From assembly GCA_018377235.1 (NCBI GenBank), contig JAGZZT010000018.1, forward strand, positions 1 through 46,053: a DNA stretch of 46,053 nucleotides, given 5' to 3'. The position numbers and the translations under genes are program-made. Within the stretch, counting starts at the first letter, position 1. Each line of letters begins with the position of its first letter. The notes below the pieces were generated by a model, which searched no databases, had not been told where the DNA came from, and was given only the letters and a program-made list of their open reading frames with translations. Source of the DNA: Clostridium sp. (GTDB taxonomy: Bacteria > Bacillota > Clostridia > Lachnospirales > Lachnospiraceae). Of the stretch, positions 14,043 to 22,213 are shown in pieces.

Positions 14043-15299
14043 ATGAGAAAACAAAACTTTATTTATGGCGCAGTCTGCGTTATGGCAGCTGCAGGGGTGC
14101 TCTGTCTGATCCCAGGTATATTAAACGGAGCAGGAAACAGGGGAAACCAGATTTCCTCAGAGACCGTTCAGACAGGGGAGGCGCTGACCTCAGAGACCAG
14201 GGAACAGGTGGAAACAACTATGGCCAACACATATGAGAGCCTTGGCATGAAGAAGGTTTCAGATACTGTGGTTGTGACGGCAGATGCGCTGCGCTATCGG
14301 AGCGCTCCGGACACTTCGGCGGATAATGTAAAGGGGACTCTTCCAGGAGGAACCAGACTGGATCGGATTTATGAGGGGAACGGCTGGAGCGTGGTAAGGA
14401 CAGGGGGAGGGGAATATTATGTATCTTCTTCCTATGTAAAAAAGGATGACGGCTCTCAGGGGCAGAACGCGTCTCAGGAGCAGAAACAGGAGAGTGCAGG
14501 AGGGTCAGGCGGAGCGGCAGCTTCAGAAGGAGGACAAACTCTGTCTGTACAGGAAATAGGTCTGGATGGAAGCCTCCCTTATGCTGGATTTTCAAAGATT
14601 AATACTGGAAAAGCCGTACTTTACAAGAGTACAGCGCAGCACAGGAAAAATAAGACGATTGCAGTCAATGCAGGCCACGGCACAAACGGAGGCAGCAGTG
14701 TTAAAACTCAGTGCCACCCAGATGGAAGCCCCAAGGTTACAGGAGGAACTACTGCTTCCGGTGCTACCATGGCTGTAGCTGTATCCGGCGGCATGACTTT
14801 TGCAGACGGTACTGCAGAGGCCAAAGTGACTCTTCAGATGGCGAAGATTTTAAAGGATCGCCTGCTGGCGGAAGGCTACGATGTGCTGATGCTCAGGGAT
14901 GGAGATGATGTGCAGCTGGATAATATAGCCAGATCTGTCCTTGCCAACCGGTATGCGGACTGTCATATTGCTCTTCACTGGGATTCTACATCAAACGATA
15001 AGGGCTGCTTTTATATGAGTGTTCCAAACAACGCTTCCTATCGGGCGATGGAGCCGGTAGCCTCCCACTGGCAGGATCACAATCGCCTGGGCGAGGCACT
15101 GACAGGCGGCCTGCGGGATGCGGGAAACAAGATTTTTTCCGGGGGATCCATGGAAATGGATCTGACTCAGACCTCCTACTCTACAGTCCCAAGCGTGGAT
15201 ATTGAGCTGGGGGATAAGAGTTCCAGCCATTCAGACGCTGCCTTAAACCAGCTGGCGGATGGTTTAGTCACAGGTATCAACCGCTTTTTTGACCAGTAG
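14043..15299 (+). CDS. N-acetylmuramoyl-L-alanine amidase with SH3 domain
   Basis: The protein cleaves the lactyl-amide bond between MurNAc and the stem peptide. The start is ATG 14043 behind GCAGGAGGAA; the frame is open 35 codons upstream, but that part is basic and overlaps the likely promoter. The 418 residues consist of an N-terminal signal or anchor helix (5-25), a bacterial SH3 domain (about 75-132), a Gln/Ser/Gly linker and an Amidase_3 domain (about 203-415). Zinc and catalytic residues fit: H212 in NAGHG, H312 in ALHWDST and E388 in VDIELGD. It is an exported wall hydrolase, for growth, division or sporulation. It is a single-gene unit. Confidence 0.88.
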   Translation: MRKQNFIYGAVCVMAAAGVLCLIPGILNGAGNRGNQISSETVQTGEALTSETREQVETTMANTYESLGMKKVSDTVVVTADALRYRSAPDTSADNVKGTLPGGTRLDRIYEGNGWSVVRTGGGEYYVSSSYVKKDDGSQGQNASQEQKQESAGGSGGAAASEGGQTLSVQEIGLDGSLPYAGFSKINTGKAVLYKSTAQHRKNKTIAVNAGHGTNGGSSVKTQCHPDGSPKVTGGTTASGATMAVAVSGGMTFADGTAEAKVTLQMAKILKDRLLAEGYDVLMLRDGDDVQLDNIARSVLANRYADCHIALHWDSTSNDKGCFYMSVPNNASYRAMEPVASHWQDHNRLGEALTGGLRDAGNKIFSGGSMEMDLTQTSYSTVPSVDIELGDKSSSHSDAALNQLADGLVTGINRFFDQ

Positions 15300-15365
15300 A
15301 GTCAGCGGATATAGAGAGTACTGTCCCATGTATTCTGATGTGAAGATAAGGGAATGAAAATTGCA

Positions 15366-15397
15366 GTTCATATTTCACATATCTCGTACATACCTTA
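15366..15397 (+). promoter_or_regulatory. Sigma-E/sigma-K-like mother-cell promoter
   Basis: GTTCATATT (15366-15374) resembles the sigma-E -35 element, and CATACCTTA (15389-15397) fits the CATAnnnTA -10 of sigma-E/K, with a 14-base spacer. Initiation near 15403 would leave ATG 15410 almost leaderless but suits the TTG start at 15437. It supports sporulation control of the CotS-like gene. The assignment rests on sequence match alone. Confidence 0.45.
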
Positions 15398-15436
15398 GAA
15401 ATAGCTAAAATGACGAGCAGGTATGGAGGGGTGAAG

Positions 15437-16420
15437 TTGAACGACAGGAATACAGAAGTTCTGGAACAGTATGATATGGAGATTTTCTCCATCAGGAGAG
15501 GGCGCGGAGCATGGATTTGCGAGACAGACAAGGGACTCAGGCTCCTTCGGGAGTACAAGGGAACCACAAAGAGGCTGGAGTTCGAGGAAGAGGTTTTAAA
15601 TGTCCTCAAAGATGAAGGCATTCCCAGAGTAGATCAGTATATGAGAAACAAGGAAGGGGAGCTGCAGTCTGTCGGCCCGGACGGTCTCAGATACATTGTG
15701 AAGGAATGGTTTTCTGATGATGAGTGCGATATTAGGGATGAGAGCGAGGTGGTAAAGGCTGCCGTCCAGATTGCTAAGCTTCACCGGATTCTCCGGGGCA
15801 TTCAGATAAAGGAGGAGTGGAACCTGGGATCTATTCTGGCAGAGCCTATGGAAGCAGAATTCAGACGACATAACCGGGAACTTCGGAAAGCCAGGGCTTT
15901 TATCAGCAGAAAACGAGGAAAATCAGACTTTGAACTCTGCGTGATTGGCAATTTCGCGCCGTTTTTAGAGCAGGCGCTGGAGGCTCAGAGAGGCCTTGAG
16001 AGGATGACTGAGGAGGGAAAGGAACCTCTTCATTATCTCTGCCATGGGGAGCTGAACCAGCACCATATTCTAATGGGAGAAAAGGATGCGGCCTTGATTG
16101 AGTTTAACCGGATGCATCTGGGAGTCCAGGCAGCGGATCTCTATCATTTTATCAGAAAAGCCATGGAAAAACACAGTTGGAATCCAGCTCTTGGCATGAG
16201 GCTTTTAGAGGCTTACGACCGGGTGCTTCCCATGGAGGCGGAGGAGCGGGAATACCTCTACTATTTATTTCTTTATCCGGAAAAATACTGGAAGCAGCTG
16301 AATTTCTATTACAATGCCAATAAGGCCTGGATTCCGGCCAGAAATGTGGAGAAGCTTCGGAGCCTGGAGGAGCAGCAGGAGGTTCGGAATCGATTTCTGG
16401 GGATGATCAGAAATTCATGA
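15437..16420 (+). CDS. CotS-like spore coat/kinase-fold protein with degenerate active site
   Basis: The 327-residue protein has the aminoglycoside-phosphotransferase fold pattern of the CotS/CotI/YtaA spore coat family: N-lobe with RGRGAWIC, then LCHGELNQHHILM and IEFNRMHLGVQAADLYHFIRK. The key positions are changed. Against HxDxxxxN it has H203, E205 and H210, and the metal-binding Asp of the D-F motif is E222, so phosphotransfer is doubtful. TTG 15437 is preferred as start because GGAGGGG is 7 bases upstream and a sigma-E-like promoter leaves no leader for ATG 15410. The likely role is in the spore coat or cortex, in the mother cell. Confidence 0.7.
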   Translation: MNDRNTEVLEQYDMEIFSIRRGRGAWICETDKGLRLLREYKGTTKRLEFEEEVLNVLKDEGIPRVDQYMRNKEGELQSVGPDGLRYIVKEWFSDDECDIRDESEVVKAAVQIAKLHRILRGIQIKEEWNLGSILAEPMEAEFRRHNRELRKARAFISRKRGKSDFELCVIGNFAPFLEQALEAQRGLERMTEEGKEPLHYLCHGELNQHHILMGEKDAALIEFNRMHLGVQAADLYHFIRKAMEKHSWNPALGMRLLEAYDRVLPMEAEEREYLYYLFLYPEKYWKQLNFYYNANKAWIPARNVEKLRSLEEQQEVRNRFLGMIRNS

Positions 16421-16432
16421 GAACTTATATGC

Positions 16433-16461
16433 TTTATTTTTCTGACAGAATATACTATAAT
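16433..16461 (+). promoter_or_regulatory. Promoter of the phosphoglucomutase gene
   Basis: TATAAT (16456-16461) is perfect; a weak TTTATT (16433-16438) lies 17 bases upstream. The leader to the ATG at 16541 is about 75 bases. Confidence 0.5.
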
Positions 16462-16540
16462 TATGGAAAATAAGTGTTTCAAGAAATACAACGGCTGAAT
16501 CAGGGCCGCAATGCAGAAATGGCGCAGGAGGAATTTTAGA

Positions 16541-18277
16541 ATGAAAGATTACAAGGCGATCTATGAGGAATGGTTGGCTAATCCTTACTTTGATGAGGAA
16601 ACGAAGAAGGAACTCAGAGCCATCAGCGCAGATGAGAAAGAAATTAAAGAGCGTTTCTACATGGATCTGGAGTTTGGAACAGCAGGCCTTCGAGGCGTCA
16701 TTGGCGCTGGAATTAACCGTATGAATATCTACACAGTAAGGCGGGCGACTCAGGGACTGGCCGACTATATTTTAGAGCAGGGAGGCGCTGACAGAGGCGT
16801 TGCCATTGCCTATGATTCCCGCCGCATGTCCCCTGAGTTTTCTGATGAGGCGGCCCGTACTCTGGCAGCCAATGGGATTAAGGCGTACCGTTTTGAATCC
16901 CTGCGCCCTACGCCGGAGCTGTCCTTTGCAGTGAGAGAGCTGGGCTGTATCGCTGGAATCAACATTACAGCCAGCCACAATCCGCCGGAGTACAACGGAT
17001 ACAAGGTGTATTGGGAGGACGGCGCCCAGTTTACCCCGCCTCATGATAAAGGAGTGACGGAGAAGGTTATGGCTATCACAGATCTCTCTGCTGTCAAGAC
17101 CATGAGCCGGGAGGAGGCCGAGGCCAGCGGCCTGTATGTGACTATCGGAGCTGAGATTGACGACAAGTACATTGCCCAGGTAAAGGCTCAGGTGGTGAAC
17201 CAGGCGGCAATTGACAGAATGCAGGATCAGATTTCCATTGTCTATACTCCGCTTCACGGCACAGGGAATATTCCGGCCCGCCGGGTTATGAAGGAGCTGG
17301 GCTTTGAGCATGTGTACGTAGTGCCGGAGCAGGAGCTGCCGGACGGCGATTTCCCGACTGTAAGCTACCCGAATCCAGAGTCGGAGGAGGCCTTTGAGCT
17401 GGGACTTAAGCTGGCGAAGGAGAAGAATGCAGACTTGGTGCTGGCAACGGATCCAGATGCAGACCGTCTCGGCGTCTATGTAAAGGATGATAAATCAGGC
17501 GAGTATATTCCGCTGACAGGAAATATGTCGGGAGCCCTGCTTTGCGATTACGTGCTGAGCCAGAAGCAGGCAAACGGCCAGATCCCAGCGGACGGTCAGG
17601 TAGTAAAATCGATCGTTACGACTAATCTGGTAGACGCAGTGGCCGCTCACTACGGCGCAGAGCTGATTGAGGTGCTGACTGGTTTTAAGTGGATTGGAAA
17701 GCAGATTTTAAAGAATGAGCAGGAAGGAAAAGGAGCCTACCTGTTCGGCATGGAGGAGAGCTACGGCTGTCTGATTGGAAGCTACGCCAGAGATAAGGAC
17801 GCCATTTCAGCTACAGCGGCTCTCTGTGAGGCAGCTGCCTACTACAAGGAAAAGGGCATGACTCTGTGGGATGCCATGATTGCCATGTACGAGAAGTACG
17901 GCTACTATAAGGACGCCGTTCAGGCCATCAGCTTAAAGGGGATTGAGGGGCTGGAGAAGATCCAGAAGATCATGGAGTATTTCAGAAACAACACTCCGGC
18001 AGAATTTGCCGGAAGCAAGGTTCTCTCTGTGAGAGATTACAAGGCAGATACCATCCGCGATGTGGCTTCCGGAGAGGTAAAGCCTACCGGCCTACCGTCC
18101 TCCAACGTGCTCTACTACGATCTGGAGGATCAGGCGTGGCTCTGTGTGCGCCCGTCTGGAACAGAGCCGAAGATTAAGTTTTATTATGGCGTAAAGGGAA
18201 CTTCACTGGCAGATGCAGATGAGAAGTCTGAGAAGCTGGGACAGGCTGTTCGGAAGATAGTTGAGCCGATGCTGTAG
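16541..18277 (+). CDS. pgcA: Phosphoglucomutase / phosphomannomutase (alpha-D-phosphohexomutase)
   Basis: The 578-residue enzyme interconverts glucose-1-phosphate and glucose-6-phosphate in the cytosol. The start ATG 16541 (MKDYKAIYEEW) follows GCAGGAGGAA; the 10 extra codons upstream include the ribosome site. The phosphoserine is S145 in TASHNPP, the magnesium loop is DPDADR (304-309), the sugar-binding loop is EESYG, and the phosphate-binding RPSGTEPK lies near the C-terminus. The length matches the PgcA/YhxB type of Firmicutes. Its glucose-1-phosphate is the substrate of RfbA encoded later in the window. It is a single-gene unit followed by a palindrome. Confidence 0.92.
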   Translation: MKDYKAIYEEWLANPYFDEETKKELRAISADEKEIKERFYMDLEFGTAGLRGVIGAGINRMNIYTVRRATQGLADYILEQGGADRGVAIAYDSRRMSPEFSDEAARTLAANGIKAYRFESLRPTPELSFAVRELGCIAGINITASHNPPEYNGYKVYWEDGAQFTPPHDKGVTEKVMAITDLSAVKTMSREEAEASGLYVTIGAEIDDKYIAQVKAQVVNQAAIDRMQDQISIVYTPLHGTGNIPARRVMKELGFEHVYVVPEQELPDGDFPTVSYPNPESEEAFELGLKLAKEKNADLVLATDPDADRLGVYVKDDKSGEYIPLTGNMSGALLCDYVLSQKQANGQIPADGQVVKSIVTTNLVDAVAAHYGAELIEVLTGFKWIGKQILKNEQEGKGAYLFGMEESYGCLIGSYARDKDAISATAALCEAAAYYKEKGMTLWDAMIAMYEKYGYYKDAVQAISLKGIEGLEKIQKIMEYFRNNTPAEFAGSKVLSVRDYKADTIRDVASGEVKPTGLPSSNVLYYDLEDQAWLCVRPSGTEPKIKFYYGVKGTSLADADEKSEKLGQAVRKIVEPML

Positions 18278-18332
18278 GAGAAAATAACAGCTATTATCCC
18301 AGATTTGTCCATTGCGCTGCCGTTGCCCATAC

Positions 18333-18384
18333 ACGAGGAAAACTTTTCGGTGACTTCAAGTGGAACTAGAAAAGTTTTCCTCGT
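18333..18384. repeat. Intergenic palindrome family 1, copy C
   Basis: ACGAGGAAAACTTTT pairs with AAAAGTTTTCCTCGT over a 22-base spacer CGGTGACTTCAAGTGGAACTAG. The arms match copy B2 and the spacer matches copy A, making it the best-preserved member. It lies between pgcA and the rplJ promoter and could terminate pgcA. Confidence 0.75.
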
Positions 18385-18407
18385 ATATCTTTTCTATGTA
18401 AAATCCC

Positions 18408-18436
18408 TTGACAACTATAAAAAAATATGCTATTTT
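18408..18436 (+). promoter_or_regulatory. rplJ-rplL promoter
   Basis: TTGACA (18408-18413) is followed at 17 bases by TATTTT (18431-18436). Transcription would start near 18443, just ahead of the L10 leader. Confidence 0.65.
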
Positions 18437-18449
18437 ACTTAAGTATTGA

Positions 18450-18558
18450 CTGCCTAAGACAGCAGGTGCCGTAAGGCATAAGGTAAAAACGCCTGCCGAG
18501 GAAACGTACACTTACTGATGTAAATTGTGCCTCTCTGTCTTGTGCAGGGAGGTTTTTT
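18450..18558 (+). ncRNA. Ribosomal protein L10 leader with attenuator
   Basis: The conserved block from 18451 (TGCCTAAGACAGCAGGTGCC to the GCCTGCCGAGGAAACG) is the Firmicutes L10 leader that binds the L10-(L12)4 complex. It is followed by an intrinsic terminator hairpin, CCTCTCTG (18530-18537) with CAGGGAGG (18545-18552) and six T. Excess L10/L12 is thus expected to stop transcription before rplJ. The leader identity is from recognition of the family motif; the attenuator is seen directly. Confidence 0.8.
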
Positions 18559-18613
18559 CTGTAAGACTCCTGGCGGTTCATACGACGAAAATAAAACAGG
18601 AGGTAAACCATTC

Positions 18614-19102
18614 ATGGCAAAAGTTGAGTTAAAGCAGCCTATCGTTGCTGAGATTTCTGAGTTACTCAATGGTGCACAGTCCGCAGTAGTTGTTGATTAC
18701 CGTGGATTAACTGTTGAGCAGGATACACAGCTTCGTAAGCAGTTAAGAGAAGCTGGTGTTACTTACAAGGTATACAAGAACACCATGATTCGCTTTGCTG
18801 CAAAGGGAACTGAGTTCGAAGCTTTAGAGCCGCATCTGGAAGGACCTACAGCATTAGCTGTATCCAAGGATGACGCTACTGCTCCGGCAAGAGTATTAGC
18901 TGAGTTTGCTAAGAAGGCAGACAAGTTACAGTTAAAGGCCGGTGTTGTAGAGGGCACATACTACGACGAGAAGGGAATCCAGCTTATCGCTACTATTCCG
19001 TCCAGAGAAATTCTTCTCGGAAAGTTACTGGGAAGCATCCAGTCCCCAATCGCAAACTTTGCTCGTGTTATCAACCAGATCGCAGAGGCAAAGGAGGCTT
19101 AA
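18614..19102 (+). CDS. rplJ: Large ribosomal subunit protein L10 (uL10)
   Basis: The 162-residue protein forms the base of the ribosomal stalk, binding 23S rRNA and L7/L12 dimers. The start ATG 18614 (MAKVELKQPIVAEI) follows AGGAGG; the open frame upstream lies in the leader and is not coding. Typical L10 blocks VVDYRGLTVEQ, YKVYKNTM and PTALAVSKDD are present. It is first gene of the rplJ-rplL operon, controlled by the L10 leader. It is not linked to rplKA upstream or rpoB downstream, which is unusual. Confidence 0.96.
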   Translation: MAKVELKQPIVAEISELLNGAQSAVVVDYRGLTVEQDTQLRKQLREAGVTYKVYKNTMIRFAAKGTEFEALEPHLEGPTALAVSKDDATAPARVLAEFAKKADKLQLKAGVVEGTYYDEKGIQLIATIPSREILLGKLLGSIQSPIANFARVINQIAEAKEA

Positions 19103-19231
19103 TTTCTCATATGTCAGCGGCCGCATAGCCGCGTAGAGAAAGAGCCATCTGATTTTTCGCAGGAATCAGAAGACGCCGGAGAAGCCGGCAGAACTATATT
19201 TTAAAACATCAATAAACAGGAGGAAATTAAA

Positions 19232-19606
19232 ATGGCAAAGTTAACAACAGCTGAGTTCATTGAGGCTATTAAAGAGTTATCCGTATTAGAGTTAAACGAG
19301 CTTGTAAAGGCTTGCGAGGAAGAGTTTGGTGTATCCGCAGCAGCAGGCGTTGTAGTTGCAGCAGCAGGCGGCGCAGGCGAGGCAGCTGAGGAGAAGACAG
19401 AGTTCGACGTAGAGCTGACAGAGGTTGGCGCTAACAAAGTTAAGGTTATCAAGGTTGTTCGTGAGGCTACAGGTCTTGGCTTAAAGGAAGCTAAGGAAGT
19501 AGTTGACGGCGCTCCGAAGGTAGTTAAGGCTGGCGTTTCCAAGGAAGAGGCTGAGGACCTTAAGACAAAGTTAGAGGCAGAGGGAGCAAAGATTACATTA
19601 AAGTAA
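19232..19606 (+). CDS. rplL: Large ribosomal subunit protein L7/L12 (bL12)
   Basis: The 124-residue stalk protein recruits translation GTPases to the ribosome. The N-terminal dimerisation part (MAKLTTAEFIEAIKELS), the Ala/Gly-rich hinge and the C-terminal domain (VIKVVREATGLGLKEAKEVV) are all present. It starts after AGGAGGAAA, 129 bases behind rplJ. The intergenic part contains a small CTGATTTTTCGCAGGAATCAG-like hairpin, perhaps a processing site that lets L12 exceed L10. A strong terminator follows. Confidence 0.97.
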   Translation: MAKLTTAEFIEAIKELSVLELNELVKACEEEFGVSAAAGVVVAAAGGAGEAAEEKTEFDVELTEVGANKVKVIKVVREATGLGLKEAKEVVDGAPKVVKAGVSKEEAEDLKTKLEAEGAKITLK

Positions 19607-19645
19607 TTCATTGCCATTCTATACAAACTAAATGCATTACAAAGA

Positions 19646-19686
19646 AAAAGAGTCTGAGACGCATTGCGCGTTTCAGGCTCTTTTTA
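19646..19686 (+). terminator. rplJ-rplL terminator
   Basis: AAAAGAGTCTGAGACGC pairs with GCGTTTCAGGCTCTTTT over an ATT loop region, followed by T-rich sequence. It starts about 40 bases after the rplL stop. Confidence 0.9.
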
Positions 19687-19729
19687 TATAATAACATTAA
19701 TTGACGATTAAAATATAGGGGGTTGCACA

Positions 19730-20518
19730 ATGAATCTATCTGATACAATTAAAGCAAGAACTTCACTCCGGGTTTACGATGACAGAATGATATCAGATTC
19801 AGATCTGGATCAGATTTTGGAAGCGGCCTTTCTGGCCCCTACAGCTGGAAACCAGCAGCTATATTCTATCATTGTGATTAAGAGTCAGGAAACGAAGGAC
19901 AAGCTGGTTAAAAGCTGCGATAATCAGCCGTTTATCGCTAAGGCTCCGGTACTCCTTCTTTTCATAGCGGATCAGCAGAAGTGGTTTGATTACTACAGAT
20001 CAAAAGGATGCCAGGAGTTTGCAGAGAGGGAGGAAGAGCTTTCCTGGGAGGAACCAAATGAATCAGATCTGCTGCTCTCCATTGAGGATACCATGATTGC
20101 CGCTCAGAACGCGGTGCTGATGGCAGAGTCTCTGGGAATCGGATCCTGCTATATTGGAGATATTCTGGAAAACTATGAATATCACAGGGAACTGTTTCAG
20201 CTCCCGAAACACGCAGTTCCCATTTCCCTGTTGTGTCTGGGATACTACAGGGAAGGGCATAAGCGTGTGTATAGAAAGCGGTTTGACAGGAAATATGTAG
20301 CCTTTGAGGAGGTTTATAAGAAGCTGTCAGACGAGGAGCTGGAGGATATGTTTGCTGAAAAGGCATCCGGCTTTGTGAAGGGGCCGGCGGTTACAGCCGA
20401 TAACTTTGCCCAGGCATTTTATAAGAGAAAAACAGGAGCCGCATTTTCCAGGGAAATGGCCAGATCTGTGAGAGCTATGCTGAAGTCCTATACAGGAACG
20501 CAGGAGGATGAGGCCTGA
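19730..20518 (+). CDS. Nitroreductase family protein (FMN-dependent)
   Basis: The 262-residue protein has the nitroreductase pattern: RTSLRVYDDR at the start for FMN phosphate binding, EAAFLAPTAGNQQ, AQNAVLMAESLGIGSCYIG and ISLLCLGY. Members use flavin and NAD(P)H to reduce nitro groups, quinones or flavins in the cytosol; the physiological substrate is unknown. The C-terminal 60 residues extend beyond the core fold and are basic. The start ATG follows AGGGGGTT. It has its own position after the rplL terminator, and a Sir2-like gene follows after 114 bases. Confidence 0.85.
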   Translation: MNLSDTIKARTSLRVYDDRMISDSDLDQILEAAFLAPTAGNQQLYSIIVIKSQETKDKLVKSCDNQPFIAKAPVLLLFIADQQKWFDYYRSKGCQEFAEREEELSWEEPNESDLLLSIEDTMIAAQNAVLMAESLGIGSCYIGDILENYEYHRELFQLPKHAVPISLLCLGYYREGHKRVYRKRFDRKYVAFEEVYKKLSDEELEDMFAEKASGFVKGPAVTADNFAQAFYKRKTGAAFSREMARSVRAMLKSYTGTQEDEA

Positions 20519-20632
20519 AGCCGGGCGTCTGCTGACAGCAGAAACAGGATCCAGAAAAGCAGAATATGGCAGAAGCACAGAAATATGGGCGCAGAACACA
20601 GCGCGCCGGATATCAGAGGCAGGGAGAACTAA

Positions 20633-21337
20633 ATGAATACAAATCAGATGGACAAGAATCAGATAGAGACGAACCAGATGGGTACACAGAAATCAGAGGA
20701 ACAGATCAGGCAGTTTCGGGAAGCCGTTTCCAGCGCATCCTGTCTTTTAATCGGCGTAGGAGGCGAGTGGGAAGCAGGAGAGAAGCGTTCCAGGCGGGAG
20801 CTTGAGGAGGCATATCAGGCTTTGTTTTCCCTGACAGAGGGAAAGGATTATTTTATTATTACTACTGTGACAGATGGATTGATCCGGAAGACAGCGCTGG
20901 ATCAGGAACGGATTACAGCACCCTGTGGCAATGAGCGGTGGAAGCAGTGCAGCAAAGCCTGCACTAAGGATATCTGGGAGCCGGGAGAGATTCCAGACGG
21001 TATCTGCCCTCACTGCGGAGAGCCTCTGACGGGAAATACCATTTTTGCGGAAAATTACATTGAAGAAGGATATCTGCCTCAGTGGAAAGCTTACCAGGAG
21101 TGGCTGGGGAGAACTTTGAACAGGGAGCTTCTGGCAGTGGAGCTGGGCGAGGGTTTTTTGCTTCCTAAGCTGATTCGGTGGCCCTTTGAAAAGACGGTAT
21201 TTTTTAACAAGAAGGCGCATATGTATCGTGTGAATGAAACCTTCGCTCAGGTGTCGGAAGATATCGGAGACAGGGCTGTCTCTGTGCGGGAAAATTCTGT
21301 GGATTTTGTGAAGAGGGCTGCAGGACTTTTCCGTTAA
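20633..21337 (+). CDS. Divergent Sir2-like protein
   Basis: The 234-residue protein starts with a polar Asn/Gln-rich segment of about 25 residues, then CLLIGVGGEWEAG, which corresponds to the nucleotide-binding start of Sir2 proteins but lacks the classical GAG motif. A cysteine set (PCGNERWKQCSKAC and CPHCGEP) resembles the Sir2 zinc ribbon. Later, LLAVELGEGFLLPKLIRWPFEK resembles the second NAD contact region. The catalytic His is not evident, so deacetylase activity is uncertain; NAD binding or hydrolysis is equally possible. The start ATG follows AGGGAGAA. It is probably co-transcribed with the nitroreductase. Confidence 0.6.
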   Translation: MNTNQMDKNQIETNQMGTQKSEEQIRQFREAVSSASCLLIGVGGEWEAGEKRSRRELEEAYQALFSLTEGKDYFIITTVTDGLIRKTALDQERITAPCGNERWKQCSKACTKDIWEPGEIPDGICPHCGEPLTGNTIFAENYIEEGYLPQWKAYQEWLGRTLNRELLAVELGEGFLLPKLIRWPFEKTVFFNKKAHMYRVNETFAQVSEDIGDRAVSVRENSVDFVKRAAGLFR

Positions 21338-21452
21338 AGCCAGTGTACAGGAAGCATTATGTATTGCATCTGTAAGCGCTAAAAGAGAATCACTGAAAAA
21401 ACTGTCTGGGAATCATTGTCTATTCTTCTGCTCTGTGTTAATATTTTAGAGT

Positions 21453-21494
21453 AGCGCCAGTGTACACATGTGCTGTCCCCTGCACAGCGGCGCT
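21453..21494. repeat. Intergenic palindrome family 2, diverged copy
   Basis: AGCGCC (21453-21458) pairs with GGCGCT (21489-21494), and inside are GTGTACA and TGCACA at mirrored positions around GTGCTGTCCCC. The layout matches the 45701-45745 palindrome (AGTGTACA, GTGCTGCCCC, TGCACA). It lies between the Sir2-like gene and ung. Confidence 0.55.
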
Positions 21495-21524
21495 GTGAAA
21501 GTTACGAAAGAGAGGTAAAAACTG

Positions 21525-22199
21525 ATGGGAGCAATCAGCAATGACTGGCTTGAGCCGCTGAACGCGGAATTTAAGAAGCCTTACTATAAAAAATTATATG
21601 ACACAGTAAAGCATGAGTATGAGACGAGAGCTGTCTATCCGGACGCTAATGATATTTTTAATGCATTTGAATTTACGCCTCTTTCCAAGGTAAAGGCGGT
21701 GATTTTAGGACAGGATCCCTACCATGGATATGGTCAGGCGCATGGTCTCTGCTTTTCCGTCAAGCCAGGTGTGGACACCCCACCTTCCCTGGTAAATATT
21801 TACCAGGAACTCCACGACGATCTGGGCTGCTATGTGCCGAATAACGGATACCTGAAAAAATGGGCAGATCAGGGCGTAATGCTTCTGAATACTGTTCTGA
21901 CAGTACGCGCTCATCAGGCTAATTCCCATCGGGGAATCGGCTGGGAGGAGTTTACAGACGCAGCTATCCGTGCTTTGAACACTCAGGATCGCCCGATTGT
22001 ATTTATCCTGTGGGGCAGACCGGCGCAGGCGAAGAAAGCCATGCTCACCAATCCGAAGCATTTGATTTTAGAAGCGCCTCATCCCAGCCCATTGTCAGCT
22101 TATCGGGGTTTTTTCGGCAGCAGGCCTTTCAGCCGTACCAACGAATACCTGAAGGAAAATGGAATTGAGCCGATTGACTGGCAGATTGAAAATATTTAA
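21525..22199 (+). CDS. ung: Uracil-DNA glycosylase, family 1
   Basis: The 224-residue enzyme removes uracil from DNA and starts base excision repair. The water-activating motif GQDPYHG (62-68, D64), the uracil-binding FS block, and the minor-groove loop HPSPLSAYRGFFG (H186) are complete. The length is typical. The start ATG follows GAGAGG. uppP begins 14 bases downstream, so the two are probably co-transcribed, although the functions are unrelated. Confidence 0.97.
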   Translation: MGAISNDWLEPLNAEFKKPYYKKLYDTVKHEYETRAVYPDANDIFNAFEFTPLSKVKAVILGQDPYHGYGQAHGLCFSVKPGVDTPPSLVNIYQELHDDLGCYVPNNGYLKKWADQGVMLLNTVLTVRAHQANSHRGIGWEEFTDAAIRALNTQDRPIVFILWGRPAQAKKAMLTNPKHLILEAPHPSPLSAYRGFFGSRPFSRTNEYLKENGIEPIDWQIENI

Positions 22200-22213
22200 C
22201 GAGAGGGAAGAGT

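Noticed and set aside
18527..18613. Extension of rplJ upstream
   Set aside because: It runs through the L10 leader attenuator hairpin; the conserved protein start is MAKVELKQ at 18614.
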